DNA of 21,519 nucleotides, taken from Lachnospiraceae bacterium. GTDB taxonomy: Bacteria > Bacillota > Clostridia > Lachnospirales > Lachnospiraceae. Every line of letters begins with the position of its first letter. Positions within the stretch are counted from its first letter, which is position 1. Where the stretch lies: positions 1 to 21,519 of the forward strand of contig VSNM01000085.1 of NCBI GenBank assembly GCA_009774245.1. Reading direction: 5' to 3'. The position numbers and the translations under genes were made by a program. Below, one piece after another: positions 1 to 5,936 of this stretch. The notes under the pieces were generated by a model. It did not search any database, had not been told where the DNA came from, and worked only from the letters and a program-made list of their open reading frames with translations.

Positions 1-72
1 GAGCCGTGTGCGGGAAAGCCGCACGCACGGATCTGTGAGGGGCTGGCATCGTGAGGTGCCTGTCTACTCGAC
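1..72 (+). mobile_element. 3' end of a group II intron (domains V and VI)
   Basis: Positions 1-34 fold as a domain V hairpin: the arm beginning GAGCCGU pairs with the arm ending ACGGAUC, with a GAAA-type tip and a two-base bulge. Positions 38-69 fold as domain VI, with GGCAUC paired to GGUGCC and a GAG/CUC base. The unpaired A at 66 is seven bases from the end of the intron if it ends at the AC of 71-72, where the branch-point A is expected. The intron-encoded reverse transcriptase should lie just upstream, outside the window. The exact 3' splice site is inferred from the AY rule and branch-point distance. Confidence 0.88.
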
Positions 73-748
73 TGATTTAGCGAGTACAGTATTGCTGAAA
101 GATTTATTTTCTGTAATTCCAGAGCTTTGTAATATTTATGCTTTAATATATTCGGAAGAAGCGAATGTATACTTAATGCAAGGGAAAAAAGAATGCGAAA
201 GTACATATAAAGTATTTTTTCAGACGAATAATGGCAAAGAAATATCTTGTAGAGATACTTCTTTGTTGAGTAGGAATGGATATCATCTTTATATCCAAAA
301 TGATTACGATGGTATATATGGGGATTTATCTTTGACACAAGATAGTTGGGGAAAAGAAAATAATGTTATTTATTATGATTCTCATGGAAATAAATATTGT
401 ACTAATGGTATTAGATATGGCGGTGGCATTATAAAACCGTCAAAAATAAGCAATTTATATATATGCTACTATACATTTAGTATGCTTGTGAGGTACTATC
501 CAAGTTTGTGGATTAAATTTTGTAATTTAAAAGAAGTTTCTTTGATCAATAAACTATTGACGAATATGAAGAGTTCTATGCTTATTGAAATAGTTCAATT
601 GTTAAGTGGAGAAAGATATATATTCACAGCACAAATTGCAGAGATGGATAAAGATTTAGATTATTCAGAGGTGTTGAAAAAGCTATTAAAAGAGATTGGG
701 AGTGAAAATCGTAGGAGAGGACAATCAGTATTATTGGATTATATTTAA
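73..748 (+). CDS. YaaC-like protein, 3' exon of an intron-split gene (partial)
   Basis: This is the 3' exon of a gene cut by the group II intron. The frame stays open through the intron end (the first full exon codon is GAT at 74), but the N-terminal part must lie in the 5' exon outside the window. About 225 residues are visible. The pattern around LVRYYPSLW followed by a helical C-terminus resembles the YaaC-like family (known from Bacillus subtilis, function unknown); this is recognition by eye and only moderately sure. Codons are very AT-rich compared with the rha genes, fitting transferred DNA. A protein starting inside the intron is unlikely. Splicing would be needed to make the full product. 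No terminator is obvious after it. Confidence 0.5.
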
Positions 749-842
749 TAAATGATTTTGCAATAGAAAATGGAAACTGAAATTGGATATATATTAACTG
801 AACGTATTTTTGAATTAGGAAATATATTAATTTTGTAAAAAA

Positions 843-860
843 TTGTGACATTGTCACAAC
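843..860. promoter_or_regulatory. Operator-like palindrome upstream of the DUF1016 gene
   Basis: TTGTGAC-ATT-GTCACAA (843-859) is a perfect 7-bp inverted repeat with a 3-bp centre. It lies 20 bp before the ATG of the nuclease gene and just before its ribosome site. A nearly identical 18-mer recurs inside that gene. The position suits an operator; the binding protein is unknown. Confidence 0.55.
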
Positions 861-879
861 TTTTTGGAAGGTGGTATTA

Positions 880-1923
880 ATGAAAAACGAAATGATATTA
901 TCGGATACTTTTGATGATGTCTATCAGGAAATAGATACTTTAATAAAACAGAAAAAAGAAGATGTTAAACGGGTAGTTAATGATGCTATGGTTTCCCTAT
1001 ATTGGGGAATTGGGAAAAGATTAGCTGAAGAAATAACGGGTGTCAACAAGCCGGAATATGGGAAGCGAGTGGTTCTTGAGATCAGCAAAAGGCTATCTGT
1101 TGATTATGGATCAGGATTTGATAAGCCAGCTATTTCGCGGATGATAAATTTTTACCAGGAATTTCCTGATTATGAGAAAGTTGTGACACTGTCACAACAA
1201 TTAACATGGTCGCACTTTCTTGTATTATTGCCCATTAAAGATGAATTGCAAAGAGATTTTTATGCTGCAATGTGTAAAAATGAAAACTGGTCAGTCCGTA
1301 CATTGCGTGAACGTAAAAAATCCATGCTTTATGAGCGCACAGCAATTTCAAAGAAGCCTGATGAAACGATAAAAAATGAGATTGCGGAATTGAACGAAGA
1401 AAAGAAAATGTCGGTGGATATGTTTTATCGTGATCCATATATGTTAGATTTTCTTGGATTGAAAGACACTTATAGTGAAAAAGACTTGGAAAACGCTATT
1501 CTTGCCCAATTGGAAAAATTTATTCTAGAAATGGGTTCGGACTTTGCATTTTTAGCACGTCAAAAGCATTTTGTCCTTGATGGTAAAGACTATTTTATGG
1601 ATTTACTTTTCTTTCATCGGACATTGCGGCGTTTGGTGTTGATAGAATTGAAATTAGGGGAATTTGAGCCTCAAGATAAAGGACAAGTTGAATTGTACCT
1701 TCGCTGGCTTGAAAAATATGAGAGGGCAGAAGGCGAGGAGAAACCAATAGCTTTGATATTATGTGCAGAAAAATCGCAGGAAACGATAGAACTTCTGGAA
1801 CTTGATAACGGAAGCATACATGTAGCACAGTATTTGACTAAGATGCCGCCTAAAGAAGTGTTAGAGAAAAAATTATTGCAGGCGATAGCAAATGCAAAAG
1901 AGCAGTTAGATTTGCTTGAGTAG
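880..1923 (+). CDS. DUF1016 / YhcG-type PD-(D/E)XK nuclease domain protein
   Basis: A 347-residue protein of the DUF1016 family, a cytoplasmic PD-(D/E)XK nuclease-like family often found beside restriction-modification and other mobile defence genes. The N-terminal DUF1016_N region (about 10-150) carries the family-typical YWGIGKRL segment and the QLTWSHF motif at 107-113. The C-terminal nuclease fold (about 175-340) shows D241, E256-x-K258 and Q269 in the expected order, so the catalytic set looks complete. Start chosen at ATG 880 because GGAAGG (866-871) sits eight bases ahead; an in-frame GTG at 871 overlaps that ribosome site. No methyltransferase partner is adjacent. DNA target and role are not known; defence or mobile-element function is inference from family and context. 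Confidence 0.88.
   Translation: MKNEMILSDTFDDVYQEIDTLIKQKKEDVKRVVNDAMVSLYWGIGKRLAEEITGVNKPEYGKRVVLEISKRLSVDYGSGFDKPAISRMINFYQEFPDYEKVVTLSQQLTWSHFLVLLPIKDELQRDFYAAMCKNENWSVRTLRERKKSMLYERTAISKKPDETIKNEIAELNEEKKMSVDMFYRDPYMLDFLGLKDTYSEKDLENAILAQLEKFILEMGSDFAFLARQKHFVLDGKDYFMDLLFFHRTLRRLVLIELKLGEFEPQDKGQVELYLRWLEKYERAEGEEKPIALILCAEKSQETIELLELDNGSIHVAQYLTKMPPKEVLEKKLLQAIANAKEQLDLLE
1181..1198. repeat. Second copy of the 18-bp palindrome, inside the DUF1016 coding region
   Basis: TTGTGACACTGTCACAAC matches the copy at 843-860 at 17 of 18 positions and keeps both 7-bp arms. Here it encodes the residues VVTLSQQ next to the conserved QLTWSHF motif. Confidence 0.6.
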
Positions 1924-2016
1924 AATATTATGCAATAGAGATTAAAAAGATAGTTAATGAATATTGATAAAAGGACTTAAAATAGAAATATAAAATTAAG
2001 ATTTATTGCATCAATT

Positions 2017-2502
2017 TTGGGGATAGTTGGAGGGATAATTGCTATTTTAGGATCTGCAATATATGGAAATATTATAGGAACGATTTCTTTGATAGTTGGA
2101 ATTTATGGAGTTTATATTTCAAAAAAGACTATGAAAACAGCGGAAAAAATGGAAGAGGATTTGAAAGAGGCTAAGATAGTGGCAATTGACAAGAAACGGT
2201 TTGTTGAAAATAAACAACAATATATATCTTTTTTTGAAAAGAAACGTAATATAATAAGTAAAAATAACGTATTTTCTTTTAATGATTGCAAAGACATCAT
2301 AGCAACTATAGGGGATGTGGAAGGATATAAAACGATACTGTCCCAACAAGATATAGAAAATGTTGGCTTACAAAAACAAAAATTGAAAGATCTGATTGGG
2401 TTAAAACAACAAAATGGAAATGATGTATTGTACACTACAGATTTAATAAGTGCAATAACAGAGGTATTAAATATAATAAAAAAAGGAGAATATGACATAT
2501 GA
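2017..2502 (+). CDS. Small membrane-anchored protein, unknown function
   Basis: About 161 residues, not recognised. The first 38 or so are hydrophobic and glycine/isoleucine-rich, enough for one or two membrane segments. A basic KK and a charged, probably coiled-coil stretch (about 38-85) follow, then a helical cytoplasmic-type C-terminus. The start is uncertain. TTG 2017 has no ribosome site before it and cuts into the hydrophobic segment. The frame is open back to 1981, and codons at 1990 read ATA-AAA-TTA-AGA-TTT, which would give a normal MKLRF start if ATA were ATG; AAGGA at 1971-1975 could serve it with a long spacer. Either a start codon has decayed or a rare start is used. The stop overlaps the next small ORF (ATGA), suggesting a translationally coupled pair. 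Confidence 0.55.
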   Translation: MGIVGGIIAILGSAIYGNIIGTISLIVGIYGVYISKKTMKTAEKMEEDLKEAKIVAIDKKRFVENKQQYISFFEKKRNIISKNNVFSFNDCKDIIATIGDVEGYKTILSQQDIENVGLQKQKLKDLIGLKQQNGNDVLYTTDLISAITEVLNIIKKGEYDI

Positions 2503-2564
2503 TGGGAGAACAAGTAGAGGGCTTTGTTGACGGATTAATTGAGAAAACAAAAGAGTTCGAGTGA
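2499..2564 (+). CDS. 21-residue ORF coupled to the membrane protein, probably a truncated gene
   Basis: Starts MMGEQVEGF with AAAAGGAG at 2481-2488 and an ATGA overlap with the preceding stop, which are good translation signals for so short an ORF. It ends inside the first copy of a 13-bp direct repeat, so it may be the head of a longer gene lost by rearrangement. Nothing recognisable in the residues. Confidence 0.4.
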   Translation: MMGEQVEGFVDGLIEKTKEFE

Positions 2565-2701
2565 TGAAATTATTCAGAGGCACACCCGAATATCCTGCGA
2601 AGGCAATCTGGGGTAGTCCCAAAAAGAGAATAAGAAGCAATAGAACGACCTTGTAGAGAGGAAAAATCCTTTCTATGAGGTCGTTTTAAGTTCGAGTGAT
2701 G
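2554..2701. repeat. 13-bp direct repeats bracketing a 122-bp segment
   Basis: AGTTCGAGTGATG occurs at 2554-2566 and again, identical, at 2689-2701. The 122 bp between hold a weak 30-residue ORF (2564-2656, start overlapping the previous stop as TGATG) and a hairpin at 2644-2685. It may be a small inserted element with a target duplication, a tandem-duplication scar, or a recombination site pair. No transposase is visible. Confidence 0.5.
2644..2685 (+). terminator. Long imperfect hairpin, possible terminator
   Basis: AACGACC (2644-2650) pairs with GGTCGTT (2679-2685), and the inner arms continue with G-U pairs around an AAAA loop. Only four T follow, so terminator function is weak; it may instead be structural DNA of the repeat-bracketed segment. 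Confidence 0.35.
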
Positions 2702-2791
2702 GAGAGAGAAAAGCCTTGAAAATAAAAGGAATTCAGGTGCAAATACAGTATGACTTAAGAGGCAGAAAATCCTGTTAAATATAGCTCCGAT

Positions 2792-2935
2792 TCATTTTTG
2801 GGAAAAATGGGGAGAGGATACGGAAGTTTGCCTTTTGAGGATAATCGAGGTTGCAACCAGAATGTAAACAAAGCTGCTGATATAAGAGGAATCGCCTCTT
2901 TCGGACAGCAGCAGCCGTTTCAGTTTCTTTTTCAA
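2792..2935 (-). pseudogene. N-terminal remnant of a Tad-pilin-like (TadE/DUF4320-type) gene
   Basis: Read on the minus strand from TTG at 2935, with GGGAGGTGA just before it, this 47-residue frame begins MKKKLKRLLLSERGDSSY and continues into a hydrophobic segment (residues about 22-32). A basic start, an RGD/RGS-type motif and one membrane segment are typical of TadE-like or DUF4320 proteins of conjugative elements. After about residue 32 the hydrophobic segment breaks into a polar tail with no family look, so the gene is cut there (around 2830-2840) and stops at 2792. The family call is by pattern only. Confidence 0.5.
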
Positions 2936-2939
2936 TAGT

Positions 2940-3071
2940 TCACCTCCCGGATAATAGAAAACGCAGACGGGAAGCCGGCCGGGGTGGGACTTCTTGCCTG
3001 CGTTTCTCTGCGGCAGGGCTGCGTATGGGATACGGAGCGGCTGCCTGTGTATGATTTTTCACGATACTCAT
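2940..3071 (-). CDS. 43-residue basic ORF ahead of the Tad-like remnant
   Basis: Minus-strand frame starting MSIVKNHTQAAAPYP at ATG 3071 and ending at the TGA that overlaps the ribosome site of the next remnant (GGGAGGTGA), so the two would be tightly coupled. Rich in Arg, Pro and Ala, with no recognised domain. Only T-rich DNA precedes it and no clear ribosome site was seen. It may be a genuine small gene of the lost element or a leftover frame. Confidence 0.3.
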   Translation of the reverse strand: MSIVKNHTQAAAPYPIRSPAAEKRRQEVPPRPASRLRFLLSGR

Positions 3072-3107
3072 TTTAACATAGGGGATTTACCGTGTAAATC
3101 GCAAAGC

Positions 3108-3146
3108 TGTGCCAGTTTGGGAAAGTTCTGTGCCAATGTTGTGCCA
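3108..3146 (+). repeat. Three phased TGTGCCA direct repeats
   Basis: TGTGCCA at 3108-3114, 3129-3135 and 3140-3146, spaced 21 and 11 bp, so all on about the same DNA face. Such repeats are common as integrase or recombination-accessory sites near ends of mobile elements; here no matching integrase lies alongside. The following 3147-3260 holds AT-rich DNA with no gene that I can see. Confidence 0.4.
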
Positions 3147-3262
3147 TGAGATGAAAAGAAATATTTCTCAGCAAATCCGTATCTATGTTTTTTATTGATT
3201 GCATCCTATGTCAGTAAAATTGCGCATAAAATACATATAAGTGAGAAAAAAACTAATTTAGG

Positions 3263-3291
3263 TATTGAAAAAAGAGAAGATACGATATAAT
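3263..3291 (+). promoter_or_regulatory. Promoter of the rloA-like gene
   Basis: A perfect -10 TATAAT lies at 3286-3291, 29 bp before the start codon. The -35 is either TATTGA at 3263-3268 (17-bp spacer) or TTGAAA at 3265-3270 (15-bp spacer). Confidence 0.6.
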
Positions 3292-3320
3292 CTATATAAG
3301 AGAAGAAATGAGGTGCAAAT

Positions 3321-4583
3321 ATGCTTATACAATTTAATTTTAAAAATTATAAATCTTTCAGGGATGAGGCAACATTAGATTTATCTGCCGCAAAGATGAC
3401 GGAGTTTTCTGACAGAGTAGTTTCAGAAGGAAATGATAAGATTTTGCCTATGGCGGCTATATATGGGGCGAATGCGAGTGGGAAATCCAATATATATAAT
3501 GCCTTTGGATATATGGCGGATTATGTGATTGAATCTTTTAAATATGGAGACGAGGAAGAAAAGTTCGAGGAATACAGACCTACTCCGTTTTTGTTTGACA
3601 GTGTTTCAAATGATGCGGAATCTAGTTTTGAAGTATATTTCACTATTCCGGGAGATAAGGCTGAAAAAACATATAATTATGGTTTTTGTGTAGACCGACA
3701 TGGGGTAACAGAGGAATGGTTAAATGTTAAGGCAAAGACTGCACGCAAATATGCCTCTGTTTTTTACCGTTCTACCGAGGAAGATACATTGGATTTATCC
3801 GGACTTCCAAAGAGCAGCAGGGATAATATCCAGGTGGCTTTGGAAAAACAGGTTTTGATCGTATCTCTTGGTGCCAAATTAAAGGTAAATAAGTGTAAAG
3901 ATATCCGTGACTGGTTTATGGCAAATGAATTTGCTGACTTTGGGGACCCGTTTACTAATTTCTTTTTGTCACGCCGTCTGCCAAAGGGATTTGTTGATGA
4001 TAACAGGGTACAAAAGAAAGTAATAGAATATTTTGCCTCCTTTGATGAACACATTAAGGATTTTGAGATAGAAAAGCTTCCGCATGATGCAGATAGCAAA
4101 GAAGAAACTTATAAGATCAGTTCATTGCATAAAAAAATTGACTCGGATACATTCGCAGCGATTCCCTTGAGCATGGAGTCGGCAGGAACGCTGAAAATGT
4201 TTGCGTTGTATCCGGAACTGCAGGATGTCTTGGAAAAGGGAAGTGTGTTTTTTATTGATGAGCTGAATGCCCGCCTGCATCCGTTATTGGTCCGGAACTT
4301 TTTGCTTACTTTCCTGAATCCGGAAATCAATACAAGACATGCACAGTTGATTTTTACGACACATGACACATGGCAGTTGTCTAACCAGCTTTTACGCCGG
4401 GACGAGGTATGGTTTACCGAAAAGGACGAACAGGGGATCTCAAAACTGTATTCCCTGGCAGATTTTGTAGATGAGTCCGGAGCCAGAATCAGGAAAGATG
4501 AGAGCTATGAAAAAAATTATCTGATAGGCAAGTATGGTGCGATTCCTACGTTAAAAAGTATTGATATCTTTAAGGGAGAGTGA
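3321..4583 (+). CDS. RloA-like AAA family ATPase (ABC-ATPase fold)
   Basis: A full-length-looking 420-residue ATPase of the RloA/AAA_15 type, related to SMC and OLD-like ATPases. It has an N-terminal FKNYKSF strand, Walker A GANASGKS at 49-56, a signature-like SMESAGTLK near 283-291, Walker B VFFIDE ending at D313-E314, a D-loop-like NARLHP after it, and the H-loop TTHD with H348. RloA genes were first named as ORFs inside type I restriction loci of Campylobacter and usually sit directly before rloB. That order holds here, but rloB is broken. Ribosome site GAGGTG lies about eight bases before ATG 3321. A toxin- or nuclease-linked defence role is proposed for such pairs; activity here is inference, and the ATPase may now lack its partner. 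Confidence 0.82.
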   Translation: MLIQFNFKNYKSFRDEATLDLSAAKMTEFSDRVVSEGNDKILPMAAIYGANASGKSNIYNAFGYMADYVIESFKYGDEEEKFEEYRPTPFLFDSVSNDAESSFEVYFTIPGDKAEKTYNYGFCVDRHGVTEEWLNVKAKTARKYASVFYRSTEEDTLDLSGLPKSSRDNIQVALEKQVLIVSLGAKLKVNKCKDIRDWFMANEFADFGDPFTNFFLSRRLPKGFVDDNRVQKKVIEYFASFDEHIKDFEIEKLPHDADSKEETYKISSLHKKIDSDTFAAIPLSMESAGTLKMFALYPELQDVLEKGSVFFIDELNARLHPLLVRNFLLTFLNPEINTRHAQLIFTTHDTWQLSNQLLRRDEVWFTEKDEQGISKLYSLADFVDESGARIRKDESYEKNYLIGKYGAIPTLKSIDIFKGE

Positions 4584-4588
4584 CGGGT

Positions 4589-4804
4589 ATGGCAAGAAAA
4601 GACAGGACTGGGAATCGTAAATCCAGAGAGCAACGTCCTCCTGTTAAGATTCCGGAACTTGGGTATTATCTGGTCGTTACAGATACGGAAGCCACAGAGA
4701 GATGTTATTTTCAGGGACTGCATAAGGAACTTCCGAAAGAAGTACAAAAGAAATTGGTAATCAAGGTAGTGGAGACCAAGACGAGGGCAATGATTGATAA
4801 GTAA
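4589..4804 (+). pseudogene. RloB-like gene, truncated after about 70 residues
   Basis: Starts MARKDRTGNRKSREQRPP with the ribosome site AAGGGAGAG overlapping the end of rloA, so the pair was coupled. The visible part (LVVTDTEATERCYFQGL and VVETKTRAMIDK) matches the start of RloB-family proteins, which normally run past 200 residues. The frame stops at TAA 4802-4804, exactly where integrase-like coding begins in another frame. The remaining acidic-residue-bearing domain is gone, so the product is very likely inactive. The break at about 4795-4805 appears to be a rearrangement junction. Confidence 0.75.
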
Positions 4805-5638
4805 TGGAAGTATTCATATCATACATAACAATATTTTGTTTCCGACATTTCAGTTGGCAGTTGATAATGATTGGTTGAGAAAAAATCCAGCAAAAGATTG
4901 TATTAAAGAATATCCTTATGATCCAATGAATAAAAGGGAATCCTTATCTGTCGGGAACAGGAAAACTTTATTGAGTTTTTAAACGGGGATAAGGTATATG
5001 CAAAGTATTTACCCATTGTATTACTGACGTTGGAGACGGCACTCAGAAGGGGTGAAATTTTAGGGTTAACATGGGACAATGTAGATCTGAATAAAGGGAT
5101 TTTGACAGTAGACCATCAATTGTACTATCACAGCATAAATGGAAAGTATCAAATCAAAGTCGGGAGTCCGAAAACTGAACTGTCGAATAGGTGTATACCA
5201 TTAAGTCTGAAAGCAATTGCGATCCTAAAAAGTATACAAGAGAAAGAGTATTTCAATAGTGTGGGTTCTGGAATTGAAATTGATGGTTATAAGAATTTTG
5301 TATTTCTAAACAGCCAAAAGAATAATGTGATTATTCCAAGGCAGTTTGGTGACGCACTGACAGCGGCCTGTGTAAAATACAATAAGAAGGAAGAAGCACT
5401 TGCACAGAAGGAAGGACGGGAACCAGACCTGCTTCCGATGATTACACCACACGTTTTGAGACATACAGCGTGTACAAGGATAGCAGAGTTAGGAGTGGAT
5501 ATCAAGGTGTTACAAACTGTTATGGGGCACAAAAAAGTTGACATGACAATGAACATATATAACCATGCTGATCTGAACCGAATGAAAAAGGAATATCAGA
5601 AAATGGAGTCCTTAAAAGCTGAACGTGCACTAATGTAA
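4797..5638 (+). pseudogene. Tyrosine integrase, 5' truncated and frameshifted
   Basis: The first piece (about 4797-4954) reads like the core-binding domain end of a Tn916/phage-type integrase (HIIHNNILFPTFQLAVDND). Around 4950-4955 the frame changes: the natural continuation EQENFIEFLNGDK lies in the frame that runs from 4955 to the stop at 5638. The catalytic domain keeps the active-site Arg in LRRGEILGL, HVLRHTACTRIA (H-x-x-R), the GHKKVDMT box and the Tyr in MNIYNH. The N-terminal arm-binding domain and start are missing, replaced by rloB sequence. It is therefore a relic, although ATG codons inside could yield a catalytic fragment. It marks the right-hand side of the island next to the rha operon. 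Confidence 0.85.
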
Positions 5639-5649
5639 TCAGTGAAAAG

Positions 5650-5682
5650 TTTTACACCATTTTTACACCAGATTTTACACCA
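5650..5682 (+). repeat. Three TTTTACACCA direct repeats after the integrase
   Basis: TTTTACACCA at 5650-5659, 5661-5670 and 5673-5682, spaced 11 and 12 bp, starting 12 bp after the integrase stop. This position and phasing are typical of integrase or excisionase binding sites. Confidence 0.65.
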
Positions 5683-5692
5683 ATTGCAAGAG

Positions 5693-5719
5693 AAGTTATT
5701 CCAAGTTATGCAAAGTTAT
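5693..5719 (+). repeat. Three AAGTTAT repeats at exact 10-bp period
   Basis: AAGTTAT at 5693-5699, 5703-5709 and 5713-5719. They follow the TTTTACACCA set directly and together form a phased array likely belonging to the attachment region. The exact crossover site is not identifiable from this window alone. Confidence 0.5.
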
Positions 5720-5733
5720 ACCAAATTAGCGAG

Positions 5734-5762
5734 TGAATGTGCACAAAAAGACCGTGTATAAT
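5734..5762 (+). promoter_or_regulatory. Possible promoter at the island edge
   Basis: A perfect TATAAT at 5757-5762 with a poor -35 (TGAATG, 17-bp spacer). A transcript from here would end at the terminator at 5832-5867, giving a short leader or small RNA of about 95 nt. Confidence 0.3.
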
Positions 5763-5831
5763 CTTAGTAAAATAAACAAAAATCGCCTAAAATCAAGGGT
5801 TTTCAGACTTCAATTCGCTATATGGCAAACT

Positions 5832-5867
5832 AGGACACTTTTTTGGACAAAAGGTGTCCTTTTTTAT
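5832..5867 (+). terminator. Rho-independent terminator upstream of rhaB
   Basis: AGGACAC (5832-5838) pairs with GTGTCCT (5854-5860), extended by TTTT/AAAA pairing across one bulged base, followed by TTTTT-A-TTT. It separates island transcription from the rha operon, or attenuates a leader. Confidence 0.8.
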
Positions 5868-5936
5868 TTGCGGGAAATCAGTTATGATAAAATCATGTAC
5901 AGGTTTTTAGAAAAGGTTCAGAAAGGTTGGAGCGTT

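Noticed and set aside
8..72. An N-terminus for the YaaC-like protein inside the intron.
   Set aside because: This is structured intron RNA (domains V and VI); the open frame there is accidental.
5733..5936. A 68-residue N-terminal extension of rhaB.
   Set aside because: It reads through a terminator and repeat-bearing edge DNA, has no ribosome site, and the kinase family starts at the later ATG.
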